NCBI GenBank assembly: GCA_964035545.1
Contig: OZ037767.1
Location: 25,593,628 to 25,653,627 of the forward strand
Direction of reading: 5' to 3'
DNA: 60,000 bases
Source: Bugula neritina
Lineage: Eukaryota; Bryozoa; Gymnolaemata; Cheilostomatida; Bugulidae
Shown here: positions 26,301-41,300 of the stretch, in pieces
How positions within the stretch are numbered: position 1 is the first letter of the stretch
Layout of the letters: every line of letters begins with the position of its first letter
The notes under the pieces: generated by a model
Database searches by the model: none
Told to the model about the DNA's origin: nothing
Seen by the model: the letters and a program-made list of their open reading frames with translations, nothing else
Translations under genes and position numbers: made by a program

Positions 26301-29300
26301 CTTTATGACTAGTTAAATCAAGAAACTGGCATATATTTCCATCTTTAAGTACTTATGTTTCTGTTTATTTCAATTAGCAAAGATTTTATTTCAACTGAAA
26401 GATGTCTACTAGAAAATTTTGGCTCTAAAAGGTAATAATTTAGTCCGTAATCTCTAGAAGCAAGTAGCACCTATGAGGGAGATAATCCATTGTAATAAAA
26501 ATTTGCCTAGCACTATTTCCATGCAACATGTTAACACAACAAGAAGTGAAACGTTTTTTTTATAAAGCCCAGTAGACTATCACCAATTAGAAAGTTGTAA
26601 AGCAAGTGGAATCATAAATCACACCAGATGTCGACAGGCACATTCAGAATGCTCTAGGATTATGGTTTTTTAAAAAAGAACACTACAAAATTATGTAAAG
26701 AGAAGTGGTACGTGTTGGCAGGTGAATATGACACTCAGAAAACAATAGGAGATATTACAAATAAATAATTTATATGTTTTGACTAGGAAGATGATGCAAG
26801 ATGTTGGTTGTCTGTGGAAGAAGTGCAGGGTGCAGCTCGGAGATTTGTGCAACATTCTGCTATTTATACATCAGAGCTATCAGCTATGTGCATTGTTTGC
26901 ATATTACACATAAAACTAATATGTTATTGGCTTCAATACCAAATTTAAAAATAGAGTTTTTGCTCAGACAGTTTTTTATCGGTTTCCTTAAATTCAATAT
27001 CAGCGATTGATTTGATGACAGAAAGAATAACAGATCAATGATGAGAAAGTAATTCTTTACTTCAGCTTTCTTCAAGGATGTAAGTTAAAGAAATTACAGA
27101 AAAGAAATATAGTTTTCTTTAATTCATACTTAAGCTCAACTGAACTCCCTCTCCAAATTAAAATCAGTTTTATACTAATTTTAATATATTATAGGGAAAT
27201 ATGGATGTCAAATATGGGAGTTGTCTCCCTCATCAAAAGCACTAGTAGATAACCAGATTGAAAGTTATCGCGTTGCAACAGAAGGAAGATGGTGCCTAGT
27301 ACCGTTTACTAGCTACTCGGGTAGCTTATTGAATTATGTACTGGTCAAAGAAATCGCATTGGTTAGCCAAGTGTCAAACTTTCGATTTCTCAATTTTGAA
27401 ATAGGATTAACCTGTCTCACTTTATATATTGCACAAGATTAGTTTAAAGCTGTGCTATAAAGTGAATCAGATAATTATAAATTTATAAAGCAAGCTGGTA
27501 GCAAAAGAAGATAAAATATTGGTATTACTTACTTATATATTGATATTGGCAGTTTGATAGGCATATGATTATTCTGATTATCGGTGACAGCAAATTACAT
27601 AAGCTATGATTTTGGAACACTAGTTTGGCAGCCTTAACTGATAACCTTTTGAAATGTAAGACATAACTTTGGAAGCATGGGTGAAGTATGGCCAACAGAA
27701 TGTTTATGTCTCATCATTAGATGATGTAATAACTCATGTTCACACGACAATTCTGTTCTGATTAACTTTTATTCCCACCGAGTCAAATTCCTAATTTAAC
27801 CTTTGAGAAACTAGGCTATTGTAAAAATCATCAGGCATCTCCTAGTGCACAGAAAGACTGGAATATCTCCTGGACTTCACACCTAAAGATTTTGTGGCTG
27901 TGATGATATTCGATTTGCATTAATTAGAATTTGTGATACTAGGTGTTGGAAATGCCAATGTGATGTAGCAATTCAGACCATGCTACTGGTAGAAGTCACG
28001 GCAAGGCATGGCACAAGTTACACAACTCGTTGCTTATTTCACACAGAAACTGCACTTACATAACTGCAACTAATGCACCAGCCATGGCCAGAAAGGGAGT
28101 TACTTCTCAAAGCTGTCTCCTACCAGGCGGATCTAACCGGAGACCAGATGTAAAAATTGCAAAACGTAATGGCAGATGTTGTAACTATACTCTAATAAAA
28201 AGGAAACAATATATTGTATTTTTCAGGTTATTGTAAACTTAACCAATTTGGAACTAACAACCTAAAAGAGAAAGGTCTTGAATTTTACTCTTATTTTCCA
28301 GTCAACTATACTTCCAACTATGGAGAATAATACATCTAAAACTTCACTGGGTGTACACCAGCAACTAGTGGACTGCATGTTTGTCAGCTTTACAGTTAAT
28401 TGGTGTTAAAGATAAACCTACCAATATAATTTATTTTAAGTTTTTGTAACTCTCAGAATGTTTGTATAGTAAAGGGCTTGCAACTCCATAGACTTACAAC
28501 TTAAACATAATTAACACAAGGAGACACTTTCAAGCAATGATCACATACAAGGTCATCCTTTGAACCTCAAGTCATTGCCCAAGTTGTTACTATCTAGGGA
28601 AGAAGCTTCTTTCAAGTTATAATAAAGTAAGAATTTGAGTCAACATTCAAATCATGGTGCAAATGTAACTCTAGCATTGAAATAATAGTCACCAGACAGT
28701 AGTTAGACTAACCATTGGTTTAATACTGCGCACCAATCTGCCTCTGTGATAGAACACCAACATCTGCTGTAAGGGCCAGTGACTGGAATATCCAACAGTC
28801 ATGAGAATAGGGTTACCATCCTCAGTTTCACCTTCAGCACACTGCAACAACAAAAGTAGTAGCAAGTTTGAAATGGGCAACTTATATTCATAGTCATGTT
28901 ACATAGCTACCCACTTTTGGCACGATGTTCCAGGGGAAACTGTAAATTCATACTGCTCCAAGTATATTACATACTGGAATGTACATTATAGTGGAACCAG
29001 CCATCAACAAATCAAAATATTAATTAACATGAATAATGTGCAAGTAATGCCAAAAATCTTGACATTTAACAAATGGACTTTAAGTTTATGTGCAGGCAGG
29101 TTTCTGCATCTCTATTGGATCCAATTAAAATACTTGTTTTAGTACCTTTGCAGTCACTCACTCACTGTATCTCCTGACCTACTAAAGAAACATGTCCTAC
29201 CAATGACTTGTACTAAAGTTCAAAAACCTGGTAGATGGAAAAAGTTCCAATTTTCTGGCAATGTCTTAAATTCTTCAAGTAGGCTAGACTGCAGCCATGG

Positions 29301-32300
29301 CAAACATCCAGTAAATTTTCTGTTTGTGTTCTCAAGTGAGTTGGAACAGAATACTGGCAGGTATGACGATTGAAAGCCAAATATTTCTTAGACCTAACCA
29401 AGTGGGCATTTCATAAGTTCTAAGTTCTGTCCCTCGATAAATTGAGGTTTTTCAGCTAATTTTTAAAGTTATCTTTGATTGCATAGTTCGAATTGCATTT
29501 GAGTAGTTTGTTAGGAAAAATTACTTGAAAGTCTCCAGCTTAGAAAGACTGCGATCCCACTAACAAATGTAATGTACCTAAAAGAAATACTAGACAAAAC
29601 AGGAACTATTTTGAATAGTATTTCCCCAAAAGACGGATAAAATTACTTGGTTACACTTGAGAACTTCTTTATAGTTACGAAATCATTTATACCTCCAGTT
29701 TAAAGGCAGAATTATTTTCTTGCGGCCATACCTTTCAATTTTTCAGTATATAGTCAGCAGAAATATTTTTTGAACTACAGGACTAACTTAAAGGGTGCTG
29801 ATTACCATTCTTCTCATTGGTTTCTGTAAAATTTATCTCCTAGCAAATTACTTTTTCAAAGGACAAATAGCGCTGGTACAGCAAGAAGTGCTGTTACCTA
29901 TAGAAAGTGATTTTTACAATGTAGAGATCAATGTTTAAAGCCCGAGTCTCTTAAGACTGGTGGTCAATGTATTATTGCTCAATGAATTAATTAAGATGAT
30001 TCTTTTCTCTAGTAAATATTCAATATAGAACAGTTGGCATGTGAAATTAAGATGTAATACATGCATACATGCGACTGATCATGTAGCTTAGTATTGCCCA
30101 TGTGAGCAATGTTTATTTATGAGATATCGGTCTCTGAATAAGTTAGTTAATATAAAATTTCAAATTTATGGCAAAATGAATGAAAGCAAAAAGAATGAGT
30201 GTAATGTGCATTCCTAGTATTTCATCAACTAATACTGACTGTAAAATTGCATGATCACTAAAATGTTTTTCTGAGTATTGAATTATACAGCTGTTCATAT
30301 TTTTAAAAAATAAATTTTAAAGCCACAGTTTCTATTAAGTCAAGGAGTTTTTAAATTTTACTTGGCGGTTAAATCATTTTAACATGCACAATTTAGCTGT
30401 GTTCAAAGACTAGGCAACAGCTGCTGATATATAGCCCTAACCTGCTTTCTCGTTTGAACACTGAAATTACTATTTCTCAACAAAATCTCATAGATTCTTA
30501 TTTAGAACTCAAACTGCCAAAAAGAATAAATAAAATAAATAACAACTGGTAGACACATCTATTACCAAACAGTGTCAAGTCTGTGTTTTGGTGAAGCAAT
30601 AGTTAACCCTTGCATTATTCAACATGCACCCATGGGCTTTTCATCTACCAGTTCATTGAAATCACAAGTGACACCATAGAAACAGTCAGATGTATCAAGA
30701 AGAAGCAGGATTTAATTATTGGTCAGTTCAAAAATTCTGCTCACGAAACAAAAGATCCGTATTTAAATAAGTCATATAAAACATAAAATATATATTGAAA
30801 CACTGTTTAGAATGCTAGTGGAAAGCGTGCCTGTTATTATTGTGACTATAAATTACATAACTCAAATATACTTTATTATAATTATATTATTAAATAATGG
30901 ATAGGAACAACTTAGCCAGTGTGTAGAGTTCAAAAATTAAAATTTATTGTATAATTTATTAACTAGAGGTTTGAAAACTAGTTTTCAAGTTAACACAGCT
31001 ACTGAGTTGCACATTGTACACATATGGCATGTGTGACTTGTGTCCTTCTAGATGTGTGCGGCAGTTTGTTTGGGCACAAGTTGATAGCAGTTGGCAAACG
31101 ACTCCAGCAAGCTCCTTATTTTGATGTAATACTCTAATTATATAATTAATGATTTAATAATATTAAGACACTAAAACATTGGCAATGTTTTAAAACAGCA
31201 ATGCTACTAGTTTTTGTTATTGCTGCTATACTATTGCGAAAAGACACATTTGTTATAAACAAACCAAACATGTGAAATATCTTTACAAAAATAATGAATC
31301 TGTAGCTTTTTTATGGTTTGTTTATTGTCAACATACAAACTGTTTACTGGAAGATGTCAAGATCTCTACTATGTAGCATCTAGAAATTTAGTATTTGTGT
31401 AGATATATGCCTTTTCTACAACTACTCCTACACGAGTATACAAGAAAAGGCATCATAATCTTGTGAATCAACAAAATTTCATGGCTGTCAGAAAATAAAT
31501 GGAGAATGAGGAAATAAATTTGGTCTAGTTATTTCACAGGGGAAATAAATGTCAAAAATTACCACAAACAGCAGTTAACAGATACTATGTTTACAAGGAT
31601 TGGGGAAGTAATGATTGTGCTCCATAAAAATTGTGTTTTTTAAAGCTCATAAGAAGAAAAGCATTTGAAAATGAATCATAGTTTCTGTATAGCTGAAACA
31701 GGACTTCAAGATAGCAGAAAACATTCAAATAAATAAAAGAAATTATATGTTCTGGGATATAAGCAATACAGGAAGCAACAGATCAACAACCCACCTAATT
31801 TATTACAAAGAACAATAGCTACCTCACTATTGAAAGAAAACTGTCCACATACTCATTAAACACAGTTTTAATAGTTTCAAATTTGCTCGTTCATGATTTG
31901 TATATAATGAATAAGTGAGGTGTTGTGTAACATAAAACACCAGCAGATTCAGCACTAATGATTTCCATATATAGAAAATTATTACTTTACAGCTCAGTAT
32001 AAATCATTTTCAATATGCAATATTTATTCTAATGGTGACTATGTACATTAGAATACGTTGTGCAATATCTGCAATCATCATGTTCTGTTCTGTAGAACAG
32101 GCTGTGCCATAGTGAAGCCGATAAATCCCACCAGCGGCAGCGCTAAGTGCTAATCATCCGCAGACAGCATATCGATGATAAATTATGAAATACATTACGA
32201 CATTTACTGATTCATTAGGAGTTGCCTCCAATTCTTAAGAGAGTTGGCAATAAGCCGATGGTTATTCAATAACTATAATACGAAATTGGATGTCGAAAGC

Positions 32301-35300
32301 TGTATTACATTGATTAAACACCAAACTAAATTATGAAAAAATGAAGAAGCACAAAGACTTGCACACCTTTAATTCCAGGCACCCATTGCTTAAGCGCTGT
32401 CGAAACACAATCATGATAAATCGATATAGAACCTAAGTGGCAGGCTCCACAATCACCGATAGCTAAGGGGTGTAGTTTGAAAAAGTGATATAATTGTTTG
32501 GTGATATACATTGTGCAATAGTTGGATAATAGCGTCCATTAAACACGAATATTGTATTTATGAATTATACATAAAGATAACGAAAAGCAAATACTTTAGG
32601 TATACGATTCACCTCACTTTAAGAATAGCGAGCAGTTGCAAAATTATTTGATTAAGATTGAGCAATATCAAAAGTTGGCAATTTGTCAACTTGGGGTTTG
32701 TTATATGCTTCTTAAAAGAGATAAAATATTCTCCGAAGTGTAATCACATATCAATTTATAAAGCACATGTAACAAGTAAAGTGCTGTTTTAGTATTATTG
32801 ATTATGTTATAAAGCATAATTTGCTTCTTCCTGTACCAGGATTGTATTTTATTGCAACATGCAATTTCAAGGTGAACTGAATTTCAGATATTACTAGAAA
32901 GAAAAATACTAAGGATTAGCTTAGAGTACAAATTTTAACCAAGTAAAGCTTTATTAGACTTGATACCAGCTGCATCTTATTCACTCATCGTTATTTCGAG
33001 TGTCATAATCTTGCAAATACTAAAACTAACTCATGGTCATGTATTTCAAGACAAAAAGTTTTCTTTTGTAATCATTTTAAATGTTACAACAACTCGTGTA
33101 AATACTACTCTTCTGATTCTGTATAACTACCCGTACACGTAATATCGAACTATGCTTCTAATATTTTATTTACAGGCAATCCATAAGTTACATTTACAAG
33201 TTACAACTACAGTAAGCTGATGATATTATGTAGTTACTGCTACAAATGGGAGAACTAAGGCTATGACCTACTTGGAGTTATGTAGGTCAAACCACATTCT
33301 GTCATATCTTAGCAAACATTTAGAAACTGATAGGCCACTTCAGGTGAATCAGGTTACTATATGATTGATAGATGATATCCGAAACCTTTGGCCAATGCAT
33401 AAGATGTGATAGCTGATGGTGTTAAATGGTTTGTAGCATTGTACACCTATCACAAATGTGCTGTAAACTTCTGTATCTAGATTTGTAATTTGATTGATTT
33501 TGTAGTTCTATACCCAGGATTTGATGTGATCAATTATTTTTTGGCAAAAGCTCAAATTATTTTAAAAAGGAAATGATAGCTGCATATTCTAATGTAAAGC
33601 ACATGTGCAGTTACATTTGTAAAGATTAGGCTCAAGACGATGCCAATTTCATCACATGCGCTAGGAGGCTGTGGCATGTGCCAGATTTAGCTGGATTATG
33701 ATTTATTACATTCAACAAAAGCAAGGACTTTTTAGACATAGAAGAAAGAATAAAAATCTAATGCACGGCTTGGTTCATCTGCTAATCTAAGCAGCCCTGA
33801 ACCATTTTTATTGCAAAGTATTTTGATGGATGAACGATCAAAGTGCAGAAAACTTCATGTTATGATTTGTAAAGATTACTAGTGAGAGAACTGGCAAATG
33901 GTATCTTGCGTAATTTACTAAAAACTGGAACAACCTTCTGATTTGTGATTATTGGAATGGAAAAGTAACATCTTTAATAAATAGATGGTAGCGTTCTAGA
34001 CTCAGAAAGCAATTTCACCTTCTAATGTTTATAAATGGTGTTACAAGTCGCCATATGACATCCTGACAAGCCATTTAGGACATTTTGTCCCACGTAATTA
34101 TTTAGCAATTTCTGATTTTTTGTGAATGGTGTTTACAAGCGCCTTGCCAGGAGAGCTTAGAGGTGCCATGCAATGTATACATTAAATGTTTACTGATGAT
34201 AATTTCCTGTGTGTAGTCTTGTTAATAAAACAGTTATATGTACATAAAACATTTAATGTGATTGCTTGACTTTGTTGTACTTTGAATGTTTTAAAATGTG
34301 TAAAAAATTGCAAAAAAAGTTTTTCCTTGGGTCTTACCCAACAATAACCTTGAGTTGCTCTTAAGGTGAATTTAGTACCTTCCGGTACAGCAGTTTCAAA
34401 ACCATCTTTGAGCTTATGCCAAGTCATTCACAATTTCAGATGTGATACATCTATAACTTTTCCACGTGATACTTTTCCATGCATGATATCAAAACAGGTG
34501 TGGAGCAGACTCTAATAGCTTAACATTAAGCAAGTCTCACACAGAAACCTGTTTCGCAGATTAGAATATAGCAGTTATTTAGTGCTTATGACTGGTCTCC
34601 AATTGATACAGGTTAACAGTAAGCAATCTTAAGCAATGGAGAGCTACAATTCACATAATTTTTAAAAATTTACAAACCTCTAAAAAAAATCATGAAATAT
34701 TTTATTGAACTTTAAACAGAGTAAATTCAATTTATTCAACTCCATAACAAATGCACACATAATTGATAACTGATGAGTATAATAAAATACTAACCTGTTC
34801 TTGGGATGGTAGACTGAGAGTTTCTGATTGACACAGAGCCCGAACCCACAATGTACTAACCAGCTCTTCCTCTTCTACGACTAACTTTATTTTAGGTATT
34901 AGAAAAGCCAAGCTCAGATAAGTCTGCAAATAAATAATGAATTAGAGTTAAAAAAAAGCAAAAAAGCCTATTTCGGCTGTCCCTTTTTAACTCAAAAATT
35001 AATTGTATGAAATGTTAGTTAGCCTTCTAAAAAAAACTTAGTTTCAAGTCATTTAAGCATAAGATTAGTGCCGATGATTGGGAGCCTGGCAACGCTTTTC
35101 TTCTAAGAATTATTTTTTTAGAGTGGTAGCAAGGGAGCAGCCGTGGTCTAGGGGTGAGAATGTTTGGCTTAGTAAACACCAAGTCATGGGTTCGAACCCC
35201 AGTAAAGGCCATTGGTGATGTTAGGAAGAACATTCAGTCATAGTTGCTTTGGTGCCACATAGAGATGAATAAGTCCTTAGCCGGCTTTAACAAAAACCCT

Positions 35301-38300
35301 TTTCCATCAGGAGTTTCTCACAGGGATGGCGACTATAAACTTGCGTGAGCAAGTGCATGCATTATTAACTGATGATAGACCCTCAACATCAGGCCCAGTG
35401 AGCCTGAGTTTTAATCATATATTCTAGGTCCTCAATCTCAACCCAATCAAGTAAAACTTCAAAACTTAGGAGGGTTTAACAAAAATTATTAGTGTTTTGA
35501 TATTTGGTGTAGGCATTGCAACAATGAGTATTGGTGTTGCAATAATTGGTATTGACAGCATCTGGTATTGGTGTTGCAGTAATTAAAATTAGTGTTTGAT
35601 AATTGGTATTGCTGTCACAATTGGTATTGTTGTTTGAATTAACAAATAGCAAAAATTGAGTTGAGAAAACCTATTTTCAACACCGGCCGTTATTAGTTTG
35701 TTTCCAATCAACCATTTTGAGTATTTTAAAATTGGCCTAAAACTGCCCATTAAAAACTAGATTATTTTCACTTCATTCACTTTTCAGCTAGATGAAGTTT
35801 TGTAACATATGAGCACAAATACATCTTCATTATTTTCTTGTAGAAATGCCAACTCATTGGTGAAATATTTACCGATTGCTCACTTTTTACCCTTCACGAA
35901 AAATGTTGATTGTGGGTGCTCAGATCGTAGATTATACACATATATTGTTTACAATATTCAACCTCTGCTATGACCGGGTCCTGACTCTTGCTTTTTGGCA
36001 AGCTGTTCCAGACAACTATTAACTTTTTTTTTATAGAAAACAACATCTTTTGAATATTAAGATTTATGCAATACCAACAACAAAAACCATAAAAGAATGC
36101 CAATGTTGAGTTGCCCATCAAACATTTGACAACCAATAGGCAGGTTACCCACTAATTCTTCTCAAACGCTATTCCCAATCCAATCATAGACAACCTTGTG
36201 TTACAAAAAAATTTTGAGCAAGAAAAATGGTTTCAAGTCAAGTGTAACTCACTTGTGTTGATAGGTGTTAATAAATAGATGTGTGTAGAATCATGAACAA
36301 ACATTTGAAAGTTGTCTGGCACTTTATCTGTTACTGGATTGGTGGGTCTGGTACTTGTAAGCAAAATATTACCCATTGTTCCAATGGGAAATCGTGCGAG
36401 ATTATTTCCATGCAATGCCTACTGGCACCACACTGTCATTTACAAGTCATAGTTTTATTACTCAACTCTTTCAAGTGTGATTTTGAAGGTTCTAGCAGTG
36501 TATAAGAGAGCAAACTTATCTTTATAGATCGGTCTGCTAACAAAGTAAACGCATCAAATAATTAATGCAATTAAATAGTTGAACTAGCAAAAAATTCAAG
36601 TATAAGATAATCATGAATTAATCAGAATTGTTGAAGCAAATTATGTGAATAAGCGATTGAGCTCAGCTGTTCAAGAGTCATCTACAGTATGCAAATCTTT
36701 ATAAACTTGAAGATGTACTGAATCTTAAGTAGGAAAATGTCACCTGACAAAGATCAGATTTATAAATAAACTAACATTAGGGTTTTTTAAACCTAGAAAC
36801 ACTAAACGGAATTAAATATTCCGCAGGATAATCGTTTGAGTCATCATTAATTATTCATTAAAACTGACCAAACTTGAAACCTAATAATTTTTTTCTGTGG
36901 AGTTATAATTATATTTATTTGTTATGTAATCACCATATCATCAAAATTATAAAGTAAATCCTGCAACCAGTTTAACCACAGCAATTTTGCTGGAAAATTG
37001 ATTTACCATATTTTACAATAAACATTAATATAAAATATGGCAGTCCTTAGACAGGTATATTTTATTCTTATACCACATCTAGCAAGATTAGTTTGTTGCG
37101 AAATCTAAAGCAAAAGCTAATCTTACATCACACGGCATAAAATGGCAGCAACTACTGCAAATTCAGTTCATACTCGGCCTATTCAGCAGGGATAAATAAG
37201 AGGGGTTCAAAATAATGTGTTATGGCATCACAATTGCTACATTTCTGCAAAGTTCAAAACACAATAAGTTATATTATACTCGTAGATATCTGCCAACTTT
37301 TCACCTCTGTATTGCCTCCATTGCTTTTCAATTAAACTTTTGCCTGCGTATTACTCACTACATACATAAACATTTACCAGCTCCAAGGGCATTTAATTCA
37401 GCGCAGACACGGCACATATCAATGTGTTTCAACATCTTGACATGTTTGAAACAACTCTTTAAATAGTGTTTAATATAGAAATTGCACGATTAGAAATCAT
37501 TGAAATATTGATCTCTTGAAGTAGAAAACAATGTAATTAAAATGGCGAGAGGTGAACACAGCAAAGTTGGGTTATCCAATGAAAATAGAATTCTCAAGCA
37601 TAAAAGAACATTTCAAACCTTTTAAGAGCCAACAAGAAAGGAAAGTTTCAGCAATAACATTGAAACTTCAATTTTACTAGATTCACTGCCAAAATCGAAT
37701 AATTTTGCAGATGAGGCTTTAGCCAATTTTCTATTAAACGCATTCAAGACTTGTGAGACACACCTAGTTATTCATAATGTGCCAGCTTGTCGCTTCAACC
37801 TAAATCCTCAGGAAACATGTAATTGAAGTGTTAGGTTAAACACAGATAGGTAAAACTAACATCAGTAAACAATGATAATTACCGGCATGGAAATTACAAC
37901 AAAGATTAATTGTAAAATAAATGAGATGAATAATGAATCTATTTATAGAAATTGACTTTTATTGGATGATGGAAAAGATTGATGTCATTTTTATAGTAGG
38001 TTTGTAAACTGTTTAATGTCTAGGGAAATCATTAGAGTTGAACTCTACCAAAGAGCAGTACAGAGACGGAAAAAGATTATTAATTTAGTTGGTGGCTCAC
38101 TAAACCTTGCCTTGAAGATTTCCATGATTTAGAGAGACGAGACAAAATGGCACTCCGTATTACTCAACTATACCTTGACAAATCCTGCTGATCAATCTAC
38201 AAGTGTGGAAGGAAAAGGACCCATAAACAAATCAGCACCAGCCTTAATTTCTACCATAACGGAAATGGTATTACAACCCAACGAGGTTTGCACTGTGTCC

Positions 38301-41300
38301 AGCTCTCGGATAGTCCAAAATTGCTACTCGGTGATTAGAGTTTAGCAGAGCATTCAATCACTAAGTTACTAAGTTACCCTTTGAAATACACCAGCTGCCA
38401 ACAGTCAGATAGCTAGAACAGCCCCTTTTCAAAGTTTGAATTACTCGCACAAAAGAAACTTTTAAAAATTTTAAATACACACTATTTGAGATTTTTTGTG
38501 AATAAATATAAGCATATCAATATAAAATTTTGCCACATGAAAAGATAAACTGGTTGTCTGACACTTATCAAAACTTCTGCATACCTTTAGGCTAGCAGTC
38601 ATCACCCCAGATGTTTTCTTCCTCAGCAGAATATCGCCGGGGCTTTGTGGAGAGCAATGCAAGATCGAGTGGTTACCAGCACTAGAAACAGAAAACATGC
38701 CATATCAATCTGGTGTTACAGAACTATACAAAGCTAAGTACAGAACAGAGTTTTCACTTGTATTTAGAATTGTAGTTGAACAAACCCCTTCAGAGAGATG
38801 ATAACACTAGAGGTATTGTCACTCTCCATAGCCTTTAGGTATCGAACCAACTTTTTCTTCTTGCTGAACACATTGGTTTTCTCCAAGATGCTGCTTAAAT
38901 TGTCTTCACCAGACACCACGTTGACTGAGCAGTATTTGGTTAAGAAAGATATGAACACCAAAGCGAAAAGCCATGATAAACAAATGTAGGTACAATCTAA
39001 CTAGGAAATTATTAATTGCTTCAAATAAAAACTAGGGTAGAATATAATTTTTTATAATCAGGAGAATATTATGGGCGGGTTTGACCATTTTTAGCGAATT
39101 CCGTGTATTTATAGGTTATAAATTGAAAGTACTACGTAAGCAACTATTATAATGTAAAATAATTAGGGAAGAGTTTTGAAAACATTCCATTAATGCCGCC
39201 CGTCCCATCCTTGTTAGATGTCTCATCCTTGTTAGACGTAATTGTTTGGTAAATTGATTGTGACAGTTCGTTATCAACTACTAATGGGATGCACCATTCA
39301 TGGCCAAATCAAAACATCTTGCAAGAAATAGTCTCTTTTAACCTCAGATACTTGGAAAATGAATAATTAGGATATGGCTATAAGTGATAAAAAACTACTG
39401 TCTTACACTATTACCAGAGTGAAACTATCTACACCTTGTCTGTGCTCATTGTTATATCATCACCCACAACTGCGAAATAGTTATAACATATAACAATCAG
39501 GATAAAGGGTTGCTTCAAAAACATATTAGGCTTCTGTTAACTCTTTTACATCAGTAATAGAACTGTCTACTAGTACTTCAATTAATTCAAAATACTATAA
39601 ATAAGACCTAACCATATCAATAGCTAGATTTCTAATCCCTCAACGCCCTCAAAAGACACCTAAGTACATACCATAGTACATTTTGCTAGCTATATACAAA
39701 AAGACATCTGTTTAGTGAAATAGGACACAAACTGCCCTGCCAAACATCAAGTTTAGCAAATTGTCTGGCAGACCAGTATACAAGTTGACCAACCAAGTTC
39801 TAAGATCAATCAAATAATATCTTCACAGCAATCTTAAAAAGGACAAATAGATATTTCAGATCGATTAAAATATAAGTAATGGCACATTGCTTGTTAAAGA
39901 AACAATTCTCACAATTAAAAGTTCTTTAACATTATTTACATTACATTACTTGACAGCCGAACATTTCTAGAAGTGTGTGGGAGACTTAGGAATTATTTGA
40001 AATTCCAAATTGCAAGACTTTTATCTTCATTAGTATCTAAGCAGAGAGCAAGAATAAAAGCATTATAGTAGGAATAGATACTTGCGAAAGTGGGGCTGCT
40101 TAAAATTACGTAAATTTTAAAGTCTTCTTAAAATAATTTATTCATCTTTTAATGGTTTATTAATAAGGATAATCTTAAAAATTCAACTAAATGTCGTGTC
40201 TGGAAAGTGAACTGCTCATTAAGAAATCAATTAATCATAGCGAGCAATTCAATAAAGAATACATATTGGAAAACTGCTCACAATATCTAGATCTCAGTGC
40301 GATATTTCAGTGTCGGGATGATTAATATCTTTACTAATTGTTAATTGATCGATCGACTAATTAGCTTCTTTATTGGCGACAGAACGGCTACCACGAACAT
40401 GGGTAGTAAATTAACCCAAACAAGGAGTAATCTGAGCAGATGTGGAGTGTTGATTGAACAAAATATCTTTTCTATTTGAAAATAAACTACACACTTTTAC
40501 TTGCACAATAATTTAAGATTAAATAACATTCACTGAGTTTGGCATGTTTAGTCATCAGTGTTTAACAACCCGTGTCAATCTAGTACAGAGTTTTCACACT
40601 CTTCCATTAGCTTGTGATAATTACCACTTTCTTACATGCATTTTGTAAATATTTGTCTAATGAGCATTGATTAGGTAATATAGTATAATTGCATGATTAA
40701 ATTAGAGCACTTGAGAAAAGTCTACAAAAGATTAGGTTGAAGTGATTAAGAAAAGAGCAAATCGCTAAAATTGCACAACTATTTTCAACATACGCCATGC
40801 ATCAGATTTACCATCATAACACTGCACATTTTACAGCAATTACTAGTTTGTGAGTCTTGTTCAAAACTCAATCATATTTAGGTGTGTGTAAATCTCTATG
40901 TGATTGTAATCGATAATTTAAACAGAGCAAACTAAATAAATACAAATTAGATTTTCACTATAAACTATTAAACCATGTGAATCTAGTATAAACCTGATGC
41001 ATAAAAAAGAGAGTTTGAAATTCAGGTGCTGCTGATGATTTGGTCGGGACTTAATTCATGGAAACAGTAAAAATAAACTCTACACTCTTCCATAGGGTCA
41101 AAACTAAGAGCAAAAGGATACAGTCAGCATCATAAGCAGTCATAAGAGGTTTGTCATCGTCTTCACTATTAGTGGCAGCACAAACTTTATAGCTGACATC
41201 GATTTCAGACGTTAGCTTAGACAACACCAACACGCTATCCCCCAGCTGTTGCCAACCCCTTGACAGACCACCCTTCTTGCTGTGGACGTCTTCAGAACTA

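Larger units (their letters stand above)
23162..28712 (-). other. MORC-like intron 7
   Basis: Intron of 5.6 kb containing the 29-bp palindromic satellite. On the opposite strand there is one unexplained open frame at 25965..26267 and some shorter ones (near 27.2 and 28.0 kb) that resemble nothing I know. Confidence 0.6.
34924..38584 (-). other. MORC-like intron 5
   Basis: Intron of 3.7 kb with a SINE near 35.14 kb, a degenerate attggtattg repeat near 35.5-35.64 kb and AT-rich DNA. Confidence 0.65.
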
